Assembly (NCBI GenBank): GCA_963169915.1
Contig: CAUJEM010000102.1
Span: 1-62,673 of the forward strand
Length of the DNA stretch: 62,673 bases
From: Myxococcota bacterium
GTDB lineage: Bacteria > Myxococcota_A > Polyangia > Polyangiales > Polyangiaceae
Reading direction: 5' to 3'
Positions within the stretch are counted from its first letter, which is position 1. The number at the start of each line of letters is the position of its first letter. Shown here in pieces: positions 31,908 to 40,800 of the stretch. A program made the translations under genes and the position numbers. The notes under the pieces were generated by a model. That model was not told the DNA's origin. It did no database searches and saw only the letters and a program-made list of their open reading frames with translations.

Positions 31908-33839
31908 ATGGCGCGCTTGGCCCGTAGGTCCGTGGTCGTTCGTGGTGTCTGGCTCGCCGTGGCGGCCGCGGTCATCGTCGGGGGCGTGAGCTGCTCGGCC
32001 GCGTCGGGCGTGGAGGACGATCCAGAGGGCACCGGAGCGACCGGCGGCAGTGCAGGGACTGCGGGGAGCGGCGCCGTGAGCGGCGGCGGCGGCTCCGGCG
32101 GCTCGGGCGGCTCCGGCGGCGTCATCATCCCGGTGGACTCGGGGACGGATGCGCCCACGGACGCCACCGTGACGGACGGGCCTGGCGTCGTCAACGACGC
32201 GCGGCCGGACGTCATCTTCAGCGACGCCTGCACCAGCGAGCCCTATCGACCCGGTCCGCTCGAGCGCCGCTGCGCCGCTCCCACGAGCAACGAGTGTGAC
32301 GCCCGCTCGGACGTGAACGCGGCGCGCTCCAACGGTGTCACCGGGAACGGCTTCGACGACGACTGTGACGGCTTGGTGGATGAGGGCTGCTCCTGCGACG
32401 TGTCCCCCGGTGAGACCAAGCCATGCTGGCTCGTCTCCGGCAGCCAGGTGGACGCCTCGGGGCAAGCCGTGGGGTGGTGCAGGTCCAACAGCGTGGGGAC
32501 CATGCGCTGCATCGCCCAAGGAGAATTCCCGGTCTGGGATGGCGAGTGCCGAGGCGCCCAGCCTCCCTTCGGCAGCGACGTGTGCGCCGTGGGGGACTTC
32601 GACTGCGACGGCGTGGACCTGAACAGCAAAGAGCACGACTGCAGCTGTGACGAGACGGAGGTGGTGTGCCCCACGTCCCCCATCACCACCGCGCCCTTCC
32701 CGCCACCGCGTAACCTGCCCTTCGTGGACGGCTCCAGCTGGATCCGCGGCGGCAACGCCGCGGCCACGGACTGGCAGTGGACGGCCACCGGCGGAGACTG
32801 CGACAACGTGCTGCCTCACCCGAGCTTCCAGCTCTTCAACGGGCCGGATGGAACCGGCGCACCCAACACCCTTCAACAGACGGGCCTCGGCCCGAGCCGG
32901 GATCAGACCGGGATCGTGATGCCCACCGCGAAGGGCGCGACCAGCCGTATCCACTTCGGCTTCGGCCTCTCGGGGGACTACCTGCTCAAGGGCGAGTTCA
33001 CGCTGCGGGGCCGCCGCTACGAGTGCACGCAGAAGGTGCAGGTGCGCGCGCCTGGCATCCGCGCTGAGCTCTGCTGGTCCCCCATGCCCAACGACGTGGA
33101 CCTGCACTTCGGCCGCCTGCAGCGGCCCGACGCCTGCCCCTCGGGCAAGAGCGGCTGGTTCTGGAGCTGCATGGGCAACGACCAGAACGCCGATCACAGC
33201 CAGGGGACGGACTGCTTTTACGCCGTCAACTCGGGGAGCTGGGGCTACGCGACGTCGCCCCCCGCCGTGTGCCATGGCTGGGGGTCGCGCCGCCAGGCCA
33301 CGGACGCGTGCAACAACCCGCGCCTGGATTTCGACAACATCGAGTGCAACCGCACCATCTTCAACCCGGGCAAGCCGGTCACGATCTTCGATCCGCTCGG
33401 CTTCTGCGGCGCGGAGAACATCAACCTGGACAACCCCAGGAACGGCGACCGCTTCGCGGTGGCAGCCCACGCCTACAGCATCAGCGGCACGGTCAAGCCC
33501 CACGTCAACATCTACTGCAACGGCCAGCGCAAGTTGTCGCTGGGCTTCCAGCCAGGGAAGGTGGACTTTCCGCATCTGACGCAGGGCGGCGCCAGCACGG
33601 GCGGGGACCTCTGGGTCGCCGCCGTGGTGGAGGCGCAGGTGAACGGGGCCGGAGCCATGACGGACTGCGCCATCACGCCGGTCAACTCCGTGACGCCCAA
33701 GCCGGGTAAGGACGGCAGCACGGACTACTGCGTGGACACCAACCCGCGCAACCAGAGCTCCGCCGGCACGGTGGATGGCTGGCACTTCACGTCCTCGGGC
33801 GGGATGCCCACGACCGCCGGGCAGCTCTGCTTCCACTGA
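31908..33839 (+). CDS. Large secreted lipoprotein with metal-binding DDDCDG motif
   Basis: 643 residues. Lipobox VGGVSC, Gly/Ser linker, then NGFDDDCDGLVDEGC (a MopE-type Asp-rich metal-binding motif) and GDFDCDGVDLNS, many Cys and Trp residues, and a C-terminal region (about 300-640) rich in beta-strand patterns. No catalytic motif that I know. The start is the ATG at 31908, which has the signal peptide (RRSVVVRGVWLAVAAAVIVGG). Surface protein of unknown role, perhaps calcium binding. Confidence 0.7.
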   Translation: MARLARRSVVVRGVWLAVAAAVIVGGVSCSAASGVEDDPEGTGATGGSAGTAGSGAVSGGGGSGGSGGSGGVIIPVDSGTDAPTDATVTDGPGVVNDARPDVIFSDACTSEPYRPGPLERRCAAPTSNECDARSDVNAARSNGVTGNGFDDDCDGLVDEGCSCDVSPGETKPCWLVSGSQVDASGQAVGWCRSNSVGTMRCIAQGEFPVWDGECRGAQPPFGSDVCAVGDFDCDGVDLNSKEHDCSCDETEVVCPTSPITTAPFPPPRNLPFVDGSSWIRGGNAAATDWQWTATGGDCDNVLPHPSFQLFNGPDGTGAPNTLQQTGLGPSRDQTGIVMPTAKGATSRIHFGFGLSGDYLLKGEFTLRGRRYECTQKVQVRAPGIRAELCWSPMPNDVDLHFGRLQRPDACPSGKSGWFWSCMGNDQNADHSQGTDCFYAVNSGSWGYATSPPAVCHGWGSRRQATDACNNPRLDFDNIECNRTIFNPGKPVTIFDPLGFCGAENINLDNPRNGDRFAVAAHAYSISGTVKPHVNIYCNGQRKLSLGFQPGKVDFPHLTQGGASTGGDLWVAAVVEAQVNGAGAMTDCAITPVNSVTPKPGKDGSTDYCVDTNPRNQSSAGTVDGWHFTSSGGMPTTAGQLCFH

Positions 33840-33842
33840 GCC

Positions 33843-34187
33843 GTGCAGCGCCGCGCGCCCGCCGCCGACGACTTGCCCGAGTGCCTGGCGTGCGGAGCCT
33901 GTTGCTTCAGCAGCGAGGCGGGCTACTTACGGGTCTTCGAGGTGGACGCCGCGCGGCTCGGGGCAGATCGCGCGGTGGTCACGGTGAGCGTCGGCGGGGC
34001 GTGCTACCTCGCCATGAAGGACGGGCGCTGCGCGGCGCTGAGCGTGGACCTCGAGCGAGGCTCGGCCCGCTGCACCCTCTATCCACGGCGGCCGGACGTC
34101 TGCCGGCACCTACAGCGCGGCTCCGCGCAGTGCCGGCAGGCCATCGCGCGTGCCCACCGCCCCCAGCGCGCGGCGCCCCGGGGCTGA
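33843..34187 (+). CDS. YkgJ-type Cys-cluster protein
   Basis: 114 residues, GTG start 3 nt after the stop of the previous gene. CLACGACCF near the N-terminus and CTLYPRRPDVCRHL with further Cys match the YkgJ/Fe-S-cluster or zinc-chelating family; activity unknown. It may be cotranscribed with the lipoprotein upstream. Confidence 0.8.
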   Translation: MQRRAPAADDLPECLACGACCFSSEAGYLRVFEVDAARLGADRAVVTVSVGGACYLAMKDGRCAALSVDLERGSARCTLYPRRPDVCRHLQRGSAQCRQAIARAHRPQRAAPRG

Positions 34188-34209
34188 GCGCGCGCGGCCC
34201 CGGCGTACC

Positions 34210-34233
34210 CCTGCTCAGCTCGAGCTGAGCAGG
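34210..34233. terminator. 24-bp perfect palindrome between convergent genes
   Basis: The 24 bases 34210-34233 are identical to their reverse complement, centre CAGCT/CGAGCTG. It covers the last codons of hslO (stop at 34215) and lies after the YkgJ gene. A short-loop hairpin could end transcription of both, or it is an operator. Confidence 0.45.
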
Positions 34234-35093
34234 CCTTGCAGCGAGCCAGGGTGAATTCGATAGCTCTTGCCGCAGTAGTCGCAGGAGATCTGCAGCGGCT
34301 CTGGGTCTTGCATCAGCTCGCGGAGGTCCGCCGCGGGGAGCGTGGCCAGGGCGGAGATGACGCGCAGCTCGCTGCACCAGCAGCCAAAGCCGATGGGGCT
34401 CGTCTCTACGACGGTGTGCGGCATGCCGTCGAGGAGCTGCTCGAGCAGCCCGGCGGCGCTGAACTGCGCTCCCGCGACCTCACGGGAGATGTCCTGGTAG
34501 TCCTCGAGGCGCGCCGTCATGATCATGAGCGGGCCCCTGCCCACCTCCGGTAAGAGCTGCACGAGGTAGCCGCCGGCAGCGACGACCTCATCGCCGTGGA
34601 GCACCGTGGCGACCGCCAACATGCTATCCACTTGCTCGGACACCTGCAGGTAGCTCATGAAGCCGCTGGTGACGCTGCTGCCCACGTCCAGCTCGACGAC
34701 GCCTTGATTGAGCTTGCCGCCCGGCAAGGTGCGCATGACCCGCAGCAGAGCGCCCGCTCCACAGTCCATCGTGTGCGCTCCTTGCGGGAGCTGGATGAGG
34801 CCGCGCGTCATCCCCTCGGGGTGAGAGTCCGCGACGAGCGTGCCCGCGCCCCCGGCGCCGCGCAGGACGCTCTGGACGCGGAGCTCCGGCGCCATCGTGT
34901 GTCGGAACAGGACGGTGGCGGTCAGGAGATCTCCGAACTGACGGGCGACCTCCCCCTGCCCCGCCTGGGCTGCGAGCGCGCCGCGCACCGTCTGCGTGGT
35001 GGACGCGGTGATGACCCGGAAGGCGCCGTCGTGGGTCAGCGCGCGCTGGATGAGGTCGCCCGAGGAGAGTGGCACGTGGTCCTCCAGGTTCAC
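34215..35093 (-). CDS. hslO: Redox-regulated chaperone Hsp33
   Basis: 292 residues. Holdase activated when disulfides form. The redox switch is CXC in FGCWCSELRV and CXXC in ISCDYCGKSY near the C-terminus, which bind zinc when reduced. Starts at GTG 35093; a downstream GTG with GGAGGA before it is an alternative (VPLSSGDLIQ). Lies 9 nt after yacG. Confidence 0.93.
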   Translation of the reverse strand: MNLEDHVPLSSGDLIQRALTHDGAFRVITASTTQTVRGALAAQAGQGEVARQFGDLLTATVLFRHTMAPELRVQSVLRGAGGAGTLVADSHPEGMTRGLIQLPQGAHTMDCGAGALLRVMRTLPGGKLNQGVVELDVGSSVTSGFMSYLQVSEQVDSMLAVATVLHGDEVVAAGGYLVQLLPEVGRGPLMIMTARLEDYQDISREVAGAQFSAAGLLEQLLDGMPHTVVETSPIGFGCWCSELRVISALATLPAADLRELMQDPEPLQISCDYCGKSYRIHPGSLQGLLSSS

Positions 35094-35102
35094 TGGTGCG
35101 CG

Positions 35103-35303
35103 TCAGCTCGGGGGCTGCTGGTCCTTGGTCTCGAGTAGGGCTGTCAGCTCCGCCGTGTCGAGCGGCTCCGAGATGCGGTAGCGCTCCCCGAGCCAGCCCC
35201 CCAGATCGAGCAGCTTGCAGCGCGGGGAGCAGAACGGCGCGGCCGCGGTCTGCGCCGCCTCCACGGTGAGCGGGGTGTGGCATTGGGGGCAGCGCGTGGG
35301 CAC
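35103..35303 (-). CDS. yacG: DNA gyrase inhibitor YacG
   Basis: 66 residues. Zinc ribbon with CPQCHTPLT and FCSPRCKLLDLGGWL, the normal size and pattern of YacG, which inhibits gyrase by binding GyrB. Upstream of hslO on the same strand. Confidence 0.92.
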   Translation of the reverse strand: MPTRCPQCHTPLTVEAAQTAAAPFCSPRCKLLDLGGWLGERYRISEPLDTAELTALLETKDQQPPS

Positions 35304-35371
35304 CTTCGGCTACGTAGAGCACGTCCGAGGGGCTGCCAAGAGTCGCTGGCGCAGCGCCGCGGTCAGCGTGA

Positions 35372-35377
35372 TAGCCT
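35372..35377 (+). promoter_or_regulatory. Extended -10 TGATAGCCT before glyS
   Basis: TG-A-TAGCCT ends 8 nt before the ATG at 35386. See findings. Confidence 0.45.
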
Positions 35378-35385
35378 CGCGCGCC

Positions 35386-37497
35386 ATGACCCAGGGCTTG
35401 TTGCTTGAAATTGGTGTCGAAGAGCTGCCGGCGAGCTTCGTGGCGGCGGCGCTCGAGGCGCTCCCCGTGCTGCTCACCGAGAGCCTCCGTGAGCTCCGCC
35501 TGGGGCACGGCGCCGTCCGCGCGCTCGGGACGCCGCGCCGCTTGGCGCTGCTCGTCGAGCAGGTGATGGAGCGGCAGCCGGATCTCGACGAGGAGGTGCT
35601 CGGGCCGCCGGCGCGCGTGGCCTTCGACGCGCAGGGTGCGCCCACGAAGGCAGCCGAGAGCTTCGCGCTGAAGACCGGCGTCGCGCTCGAGAGCCTGCAG
35701 CGGGTCGTGACGCCCAAGGGGGAGTACGTCGCGGCGCGCCGGCAGGTGCTGGGGCGCGCGGCGCTGGAGCTGCTCCCCGGGGCGCTCGAGCAGCTCTGCG
35801 GGAAGATCTCGTTTCGAAAGTCCATGCGCTGGGGGGCTGGGGAGACCGCCTTCGGTCGGCCCGTGCGCTGGATCGTCGCGCTGCTGGGCGCGGCCCCCCT
35901 CCGCTTCTGCTTCGCGGGTGTAGAGAGCGGTGTGCTGTCTTCTGGCCACCGCTTCTTGGGCGAGCCGAGCTTCCCCGTGGGAGGCGCAGACACCTACGTG
36001 GAGCAGCTCCGCGCCCAGCACGTCCTCGTGGACGGCGCCGAGCGGCGGCGCGTCATGCAGCAGCGGCTGCTCGAGGCGGCGGCACAGCTCGGAGGCCAGC
36101 TCATCGAGGATGAGTTCCTGGTGGAGGAGAACCTCTCCTTGGTGGAGGAGCCGCAGGTGCTCGTGGGAGGCTTCTCCAGGGGTTTCTTGGAGCTCCCGGA
36201 GCGCGTCATCTTGGACGTCGCCAAGGGGCACCAGCGCTACTTCGGCGTGCGCGGGCCGGACGGGGAGCTGCTGCCGAACTACCTGGCCGTCGTCAACACG
36301 GCGCGCTGCCCGGAGAACATCCGGCGCGGCAACGATCGGGTGATGCGAGCGCGGCTCTCGGACGCAAAATTTTTCTGGGATGAAGATCGCAAGCTGAAGC
36401 TCGCCTCGCGCCGGCCCAAGCTCGATGGCATCACCTTTCACCAACGCCTGGGGAGCGTGGGTGACAAGGTCCGCCGGATGGAGGCCGCGCTCCCGGCGCT
36501 GGCGTCCGCGCTGGGCTTGACTCAGCCGACCCTCCAGAGCGCCACTGCTGGCGCGGCGCTCGCCAAGTGCGACCTCGTCAGCTTGATGGTGGGCGAGCTG
36601 CCGGAGCTGCAGGGCGAGATGGGGCGCGCGTACGCGCTGCTCGAGGGCTACCCCGTGGCGGTGGCCGACGTCATCCATGAGCACTATCAGCCGCGGAGCG
36701 CCGAAGATCGCGTCGCGCCCTCGGCGGCGGGGGCCTTGGTGGCGCTGGCGGATCGCCTGGACACCTTGGTGGGCTGCTTCGCGGTCGGCATCGCGCCCAC
36801 GGGGAGCGCCGATCCGCTCGCCCTGCGCCGTGCGGCGCTAGGCGTGCTGCGGATCTTGCTCGCTCATCAGTGGGACGTCGCCGTCACGGCGCTGCTGCGG
36901 ATCAGCTACGGCAGCCTCGCGCAGGTCGCGCTGGATCTCGAGCTCGAGCCGCTCGTGAGCAAGCTAGGAGCGTTCTTCACGGAGCGCCTGCGTGGCCTGC
37001 TCGAGCAGGGCGTCGAGCGCCTCGGTGAGGCGCCTTCGGCAGCCACGGGGCTGCCGAAGGACGTCGTCGAGGCCTGCTTGGCGGCGGGCGCCGACCGGGT
37101 CGTCGACGCGCTCCGTCGGGCCGAGACGCTCGCCGGGCTGGACGCGACGACGCGGGCGCGCGCCGGAGAGGTCTTCAAGCGCGCCGCCAACATCGCCAAG
37201 GAGGCCCCCGAGGGAGCCCGCGTGCCCCCGGAGTCCTTGGGCCTGGAGGTGCACCCGAGCGAGCAGGCGCTGTTCGAGGGCACGGCGCGGCTCGAGCGGC
37301 GGCTGGCGGCGGCGGCCACGGACTATCCAGCGGCGTTCGCGGCCGTGGAGGAGTTCGCACCGCTGCTCTCCAGCTTCTTCAACGATGTCTTCGTGATGGA
37401 TGATAATGTGACGTTACGGAACAATCGTCTGCGGCTGATGCGCGACGTCCAGCGCGCCTGCGCCAGGCTCGCGGCGTTCAACGCGCTCGCGCGGTAG
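35386..37497 (+). CDS. glyS: Glycyl-tRNA synthetase beta subunit
   Basis: 703 residues, ATG at 35386 giving MTQGLLLEIGVEELPASFV, typical of the tetrameric alpha2beta2 GlyRS. Contains the HD/anticodon-binding body, with AKFFWDEDRKLKL, RMEAALPAL and DDNVTLRNNRLRLMRDV at the C-terminus. The alpha subunit gene glyQ is not in this window. Aminoacylates tRNA-Gly in the cytoplasm. Confidence 0.95.
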   Translation: MTQGLLLEIGVEELPASFVAAALEALPVLLTESLRELRLGHGAVRALGTPRRLALLVEQVMERQPDLDEEVLGPPARVAFDAQGAPTKAAESFALKTGVALESLQRVVTPKGEYVAARRQVLGRAALELLPGALEQLCGKISFRKSMRWGAGETAFGRPVRWIVALLGAAPLRFCFAGVESGVLSSGHRFLGEPSFPVGGADTYVEQLRAQHVLVDGAERRRVMQQRLLEAAAQLGGQLIEDEFLVEENLSLVEEPQVLVGGFSRGFLELPERVILDVAKGHQRYFGVRGPDGELLPNYLAVVNTARCPENIRRGNDRVMRARLSDAKFFWDEDRKLKLASRRPKLDGITFHQRLGSVGDKVRRMEAALPALASALGLTQPTLQSATAGAALAKCDLVSLMVGELPELQGEMGRAYALLEGYPVAVADVIHEHYQPRSAEDRVAPSAAGALVALADRLDTLVGCFAVGIAPTGSADPLALRRAALGVLRILLAHQWDVAVTALLRISYGSLAQVALDLELEPLVSKLGAFFTERLRGLLEQGVERLGEAPSAATGLPKDVVEACLAAGADRVVDALRRAETLAGLDATTRARAGEVFKRAANIAKEAPEGARVPPESLGLEVHPSEQALFEGTARLERRLAAAATDYPAAFAAVEEFAPLLSSFFNDVFVMDDNVTLRNNRLRLMRDVQRACARLAAFNALAR

Positions 37498-37538
37498 CTG
37501 CCGGATCGGCGCTCCTGGCCTTGAGGGGGCTCTCCTGA

Positions 37539-37544
37539 TAAACT
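37539..37544 (+). promoter_or_regulatory. Extended -10 TGATAAACT before the HGS-repeat gene
   Basis: TG-A-TAAACT ends 10 nt before the GTG at 37555, in the 57-nt gap after glyS. Confidence 0.4.
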
Positions 37545-37554
37545 GAGCCTCGCC

Positions 37555-37782
37555 GTGTCACAGAAAGCTACCCCCTCCACCAAGCTCCCTTCGTTCTCAC
37601 GCAGCCCGCGAGGGATGCTCAGCCGTACGGAGTCGGCGCTCAGCGCGAAGGCCATCGACGTCGCCGATCAGCTCCCGTCCGAGGGTGACGGAGGTGGCGT
37701 CATCCCCGCGCAGCACTGCAGCCACGGCTCGCACGGCAGCCACGGCTCGCACGGCTCGCACGGCAGCCACGGCTCCTGGTGA
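37555..37782 (+). CDS. HGS-repeat mini-protein, possible modified-peptide precursor
   Basis: 75 residues with an extended -10 just upstream. An ordinary-looking N-terminal part (about 1-45, rich in Ser/Ala/Lys, MLSRTESALSAKAIDVADQL), then EGDGGGVIPAQ, then His54-Cys55-Ser56 followed by six exact HGS triplets (57-74) and a terminal Trp. The codons of the triplet serines alternate TCG, AGC and TCC, which means the amino-acid repeat is kept while DNA repeat units differ. The shape (leader, Gly hinge, repetitive Cys/His/Ser core) resembles leader-core peptides that are modified after translation, and His-rich metal-binding peptides. It may be related to the His-Xaa-Ser (HxsA-type) repeats, but no partner enzyme is next to it. 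Downstream of glyS, convergent with the giant kinase gene. Confidence 0.7.
   Translation: MSQKATPSTKLPSFSRSPRGMLSRTESALSAKAIDVADQLPSEGDGGGVIPAQHCSHGSHGSHGSHGSHGSHGSW
37723..37776 (+). repeat. Six HGS codon triplets
   Basis: Nine-base units CAC-GGC-(TCG/AGC/TCC), six copies without interruption, in the C-terminal end of the gene at 37555. Confidence 0.95.
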
Positions 37783-37786
37783 GCGC

Positions 37787-37820
37787 CTCTCACGGGCGAG
37801 CTGTCGCGCGCGTGTGAGAG
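37787..37820. terminator. Stem-loop candidate after the HGS gene
   Basis: CTCTCAC (37787-37793) pairs with GTGAGAG (37814-37820), loop 20 nt, between convergent ends at 37782 and 37875. Weak stem. Confidence 0.35.
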
Positions 37821-37874
37821 CACGGCTCACCTGGCCCGCGGCCCACTCGACGGTGGTGCTCAGCGAGGGGGCGC

Positions 37875-40800
37875 TCAGTCGGCGTCCCGGCGGGTACGGT
37901 CGTTGACGCGCGCACGCCAGGCTTCAAGGCGATGGTAGGCGTGCTCCGGCCACTCCAAGCGTGACAGGCGGTCCAGCAGCTGAGGGAGGTGATCACCGAC
38001 CTGCGTCGGTTCTTCGAAGACGTTGGCCGCCTCCTCGATGAGCTCGAGGGCGGCGTCTGGCTCCCCGAGCTGATGGTGGAGCCACGCGCGCGTGACGAGC
38101 TGGTGTTGGCGCGGCTCTGCCTCCTCCAACGCCACCGTGGCGCGCTCATCCAGGATGCTTCGAGCTGCGTCGAAGCGCCGCTGAGCGATGGCGACCTGCG
38201 CCTCGAGGACGGCGCTCTCCACGATGCCCCAGGGATCCCCCATCGTGCCGTAGATGGCGCTCGCCGTGGTCGCGTGCGCTTCGGCGCCGTCGAGGTCGTC
38301 GGTGTCCAGGCTGATCATCGCGAGCAGGCGCTCACACGCCGCGTGCCCGCGCGGGTTGTGGAACTGCTCGAAGGACTGCAGCGCTTCACGGGCTTGTTCC
38401 TCCGCGCTGGCGTAGTTGTGCATCCGGTGCTCGAGGTGGGCCAGGGAGGCGTTGTTCTGGGCGATCCCTAGCCGGTAGCCCGCCGCCTCGAACTCCGCGT
38501 GCGCCTCCAAGGCGAGCCTCTGCGAGCGCCGCAGCGCGCCCTCCGAGTGCTCGATCCAGCTCGAGAGCAGCAGGCACTGGCCACGCCCGAGCGGCTGCCC
38601 AATCTCGGCGAAGTGGGCCTCTCCAGCGCGGAGCGCCACGCGGCCCCGCTCGTAGTCGCCCAAGAGATAGCTGAGCTCGCCGGTGACGACCTCACAGAGC
38701 GCCATCCCCAGGACGTGCCCGAGCTCCTCGAAGAGCTGATGCGCCTTGGCGACCTGCTGCAGGCCCTCGGTGCTCCGACCCTTCTCGCTGGCGAGGTGGC
38801 CGAGCAAGCGCAGGCAGTGGGCCGTGTGCTCGTGATCGCCCAGCTCCTCGAAGCTCGTGCGAGCGATCTCCGCGTGCGTGATGGCCTCGTCCGTGCGCCC
38901 GAGGTGGCGGAGCGCCTCGGCTTGCCAGCGGTGCTTCTGCGCGAGCGCGCTGTCCTGGACGTGGCCCTTGAGCAGATCCAGGTCCGCGATGGTGGTCGCG
39001 GGCTCACGCTCGGCGTACCAGGCCCGCTCCAGGTAGCTGAAGAGGGCCTGGGCGGCGGCCTCGTTGCGGCCCGCCTGCAGGAGGTTGAGGACGCGCTGCC
39101 GCGTGATGCGTCGGCCGCCGGCCAAGGGATGCTGGAGCAGCGCCTCCGCCGCCGCGGCGAAGGTGCGCGCGGCGTCCGGCTGCTCCTTCAGGCGCGCCAG
39201 GAGGTGCTCCTGCAGCAGCGCGTGCGGCCAGGCGTAGCCGCCGCTGCCGCGCGGCAGCATCACCTCGGCCTGCTGGAGGCTACGGATGCACTCCTCGGGA
39301 GGTAGCTCGAGGAGCTGGAGGAGGGCCACCAAGACGGGGCGGCGGATGTCACCGCCGAGCGTCGCCAGCGCGTAGGCCGCCGGGCGGTGCTCGGCCGGTA
39401 GCGTCGCCAGGCGGCTGTCCCAGAGCTCCGCGGTGGTCTGTGGACGCAGCGCGAGGACCGCCTTCGGGACGCGGTAGGCGCCCTGCTGCAGCTCGATGTT
39501 ACCGTTGAGCGCCCACGCGTGGAGCTGCTGGAGCGCGAACAGCGGGTTGCCGCGGCTGCGCTTGGCGGCCTCTGCGGCGGCGTCGTCGTCGAGCGGCAGC
39601 GCGGCGCGCAGGAGCGCGATGGTGGTGGCGTCCTCGAGCGGCTCCACCTCGATGACCTCACCGCCCATCAGCTCTCGGAGATCGCGGAGGTGCTCGGCGA
39701 CGGGGGTGCCGAGCTGCACGTCTTCGGAGCGCACCGTCCCCACCATGACGAGGGGCTGATCCGGCTCCTCTTCATGGATCCGCTTGAGCCCCTCGAAGGT
39801 GCCCGCGGTGCCGTGGTGCAGATCATCGAGCCAGAACAGCAGCGGCCGCCCTCGGGAGATCCGCCTCAGGGTGTAGCGCGTGACCATGCGCCGGGTCTCG
39901 CGGGAGTCCAGCGTGAAGCGCATCCCGCTAGGTCCGAGCGGCGCGGCCGACCCCGGCGCCGTCGGTCGCATCCACTCCGCCGCGCCAGCGACCCACGCGC
40001 GCCCGTTTTTGTCTTGCTTATCGACGTGCCAGCGCGCCAGCAGGCTCTTCTCGATGGTGTCGCGCTCCGCGCGCTCGAAGTTGAAGTATTGAGTGACGGC
40101 GCCCACCATGCCGTCGATGGTGCTGCGGACGCGCCGGTAGCGCGCGCGCAGGGGCACCATGGTGCCCGCCTCGTGGAGCTGCTCGCACAGCCACTCCGCC
40201 AGGCGTGATTTCCCGACGCCGGCCTGACCGACCAAGAGGATGAGGCGATGGGAGTCACCGCGTCCCGCGATGACGTCGTCACACGCCTCGAGCAGCGTGC
40301 GCCGGATGTCCTCCCTGCCGACCAGCGGGCTCGGGCGGATGCTGAGCAGCCCGCCCGCGTGCTCTTTGGCCAAGCCCAGCTCGGGGGCGCTCCGCTCCGC
40401 CGAGCGCTCGGCGGCGGTGGGGGGCTGGGGGACCGGCGCTCGGCGGGCGAGGCGAGGGAAATGCCAGGCCTTCTTGCTGGGCCGCGCCGGCTTCAGGGCG
40501 GCCCAGTCGCGGCGGGCCTCCGCGGCGAACTCCCAACGGTCCCAGCCTCGCTTGGCCAGCGCCCGGAGCACCCAGTCGATGACGCCCTCGGGCGCCTCGA
40601 TGCTGAGCGCCGGGGTCGGCACTGGCTCGAAGGCGTGGCGCTTGAGCAGCTCCTTCGGCTCCCCGGTGAAGGGCGCCTTCCCGCTCACCATGCGGTACAC
40701 GATGCAGCCCAAGGAGTAGAGGTCCGTCGCCCCCACCACGTGGTGCATCTCATGTTGGATCTGCTCGGGCGCCATGTAGCCCGGCGTTCCGGCGCCCGCG

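Noticed and set aside
31785..33836. 683-codon minus-strand frame
   Set aside because: Antisense to the lipoprotein gene, composition of a shadow frame, no family motif.
37723..37776. HGS codons considered as pure DNA microsatellite
   Set aside because: Ser codons differ among copies, which a simple slippage array would not keep; still listed as a peptide of interest.
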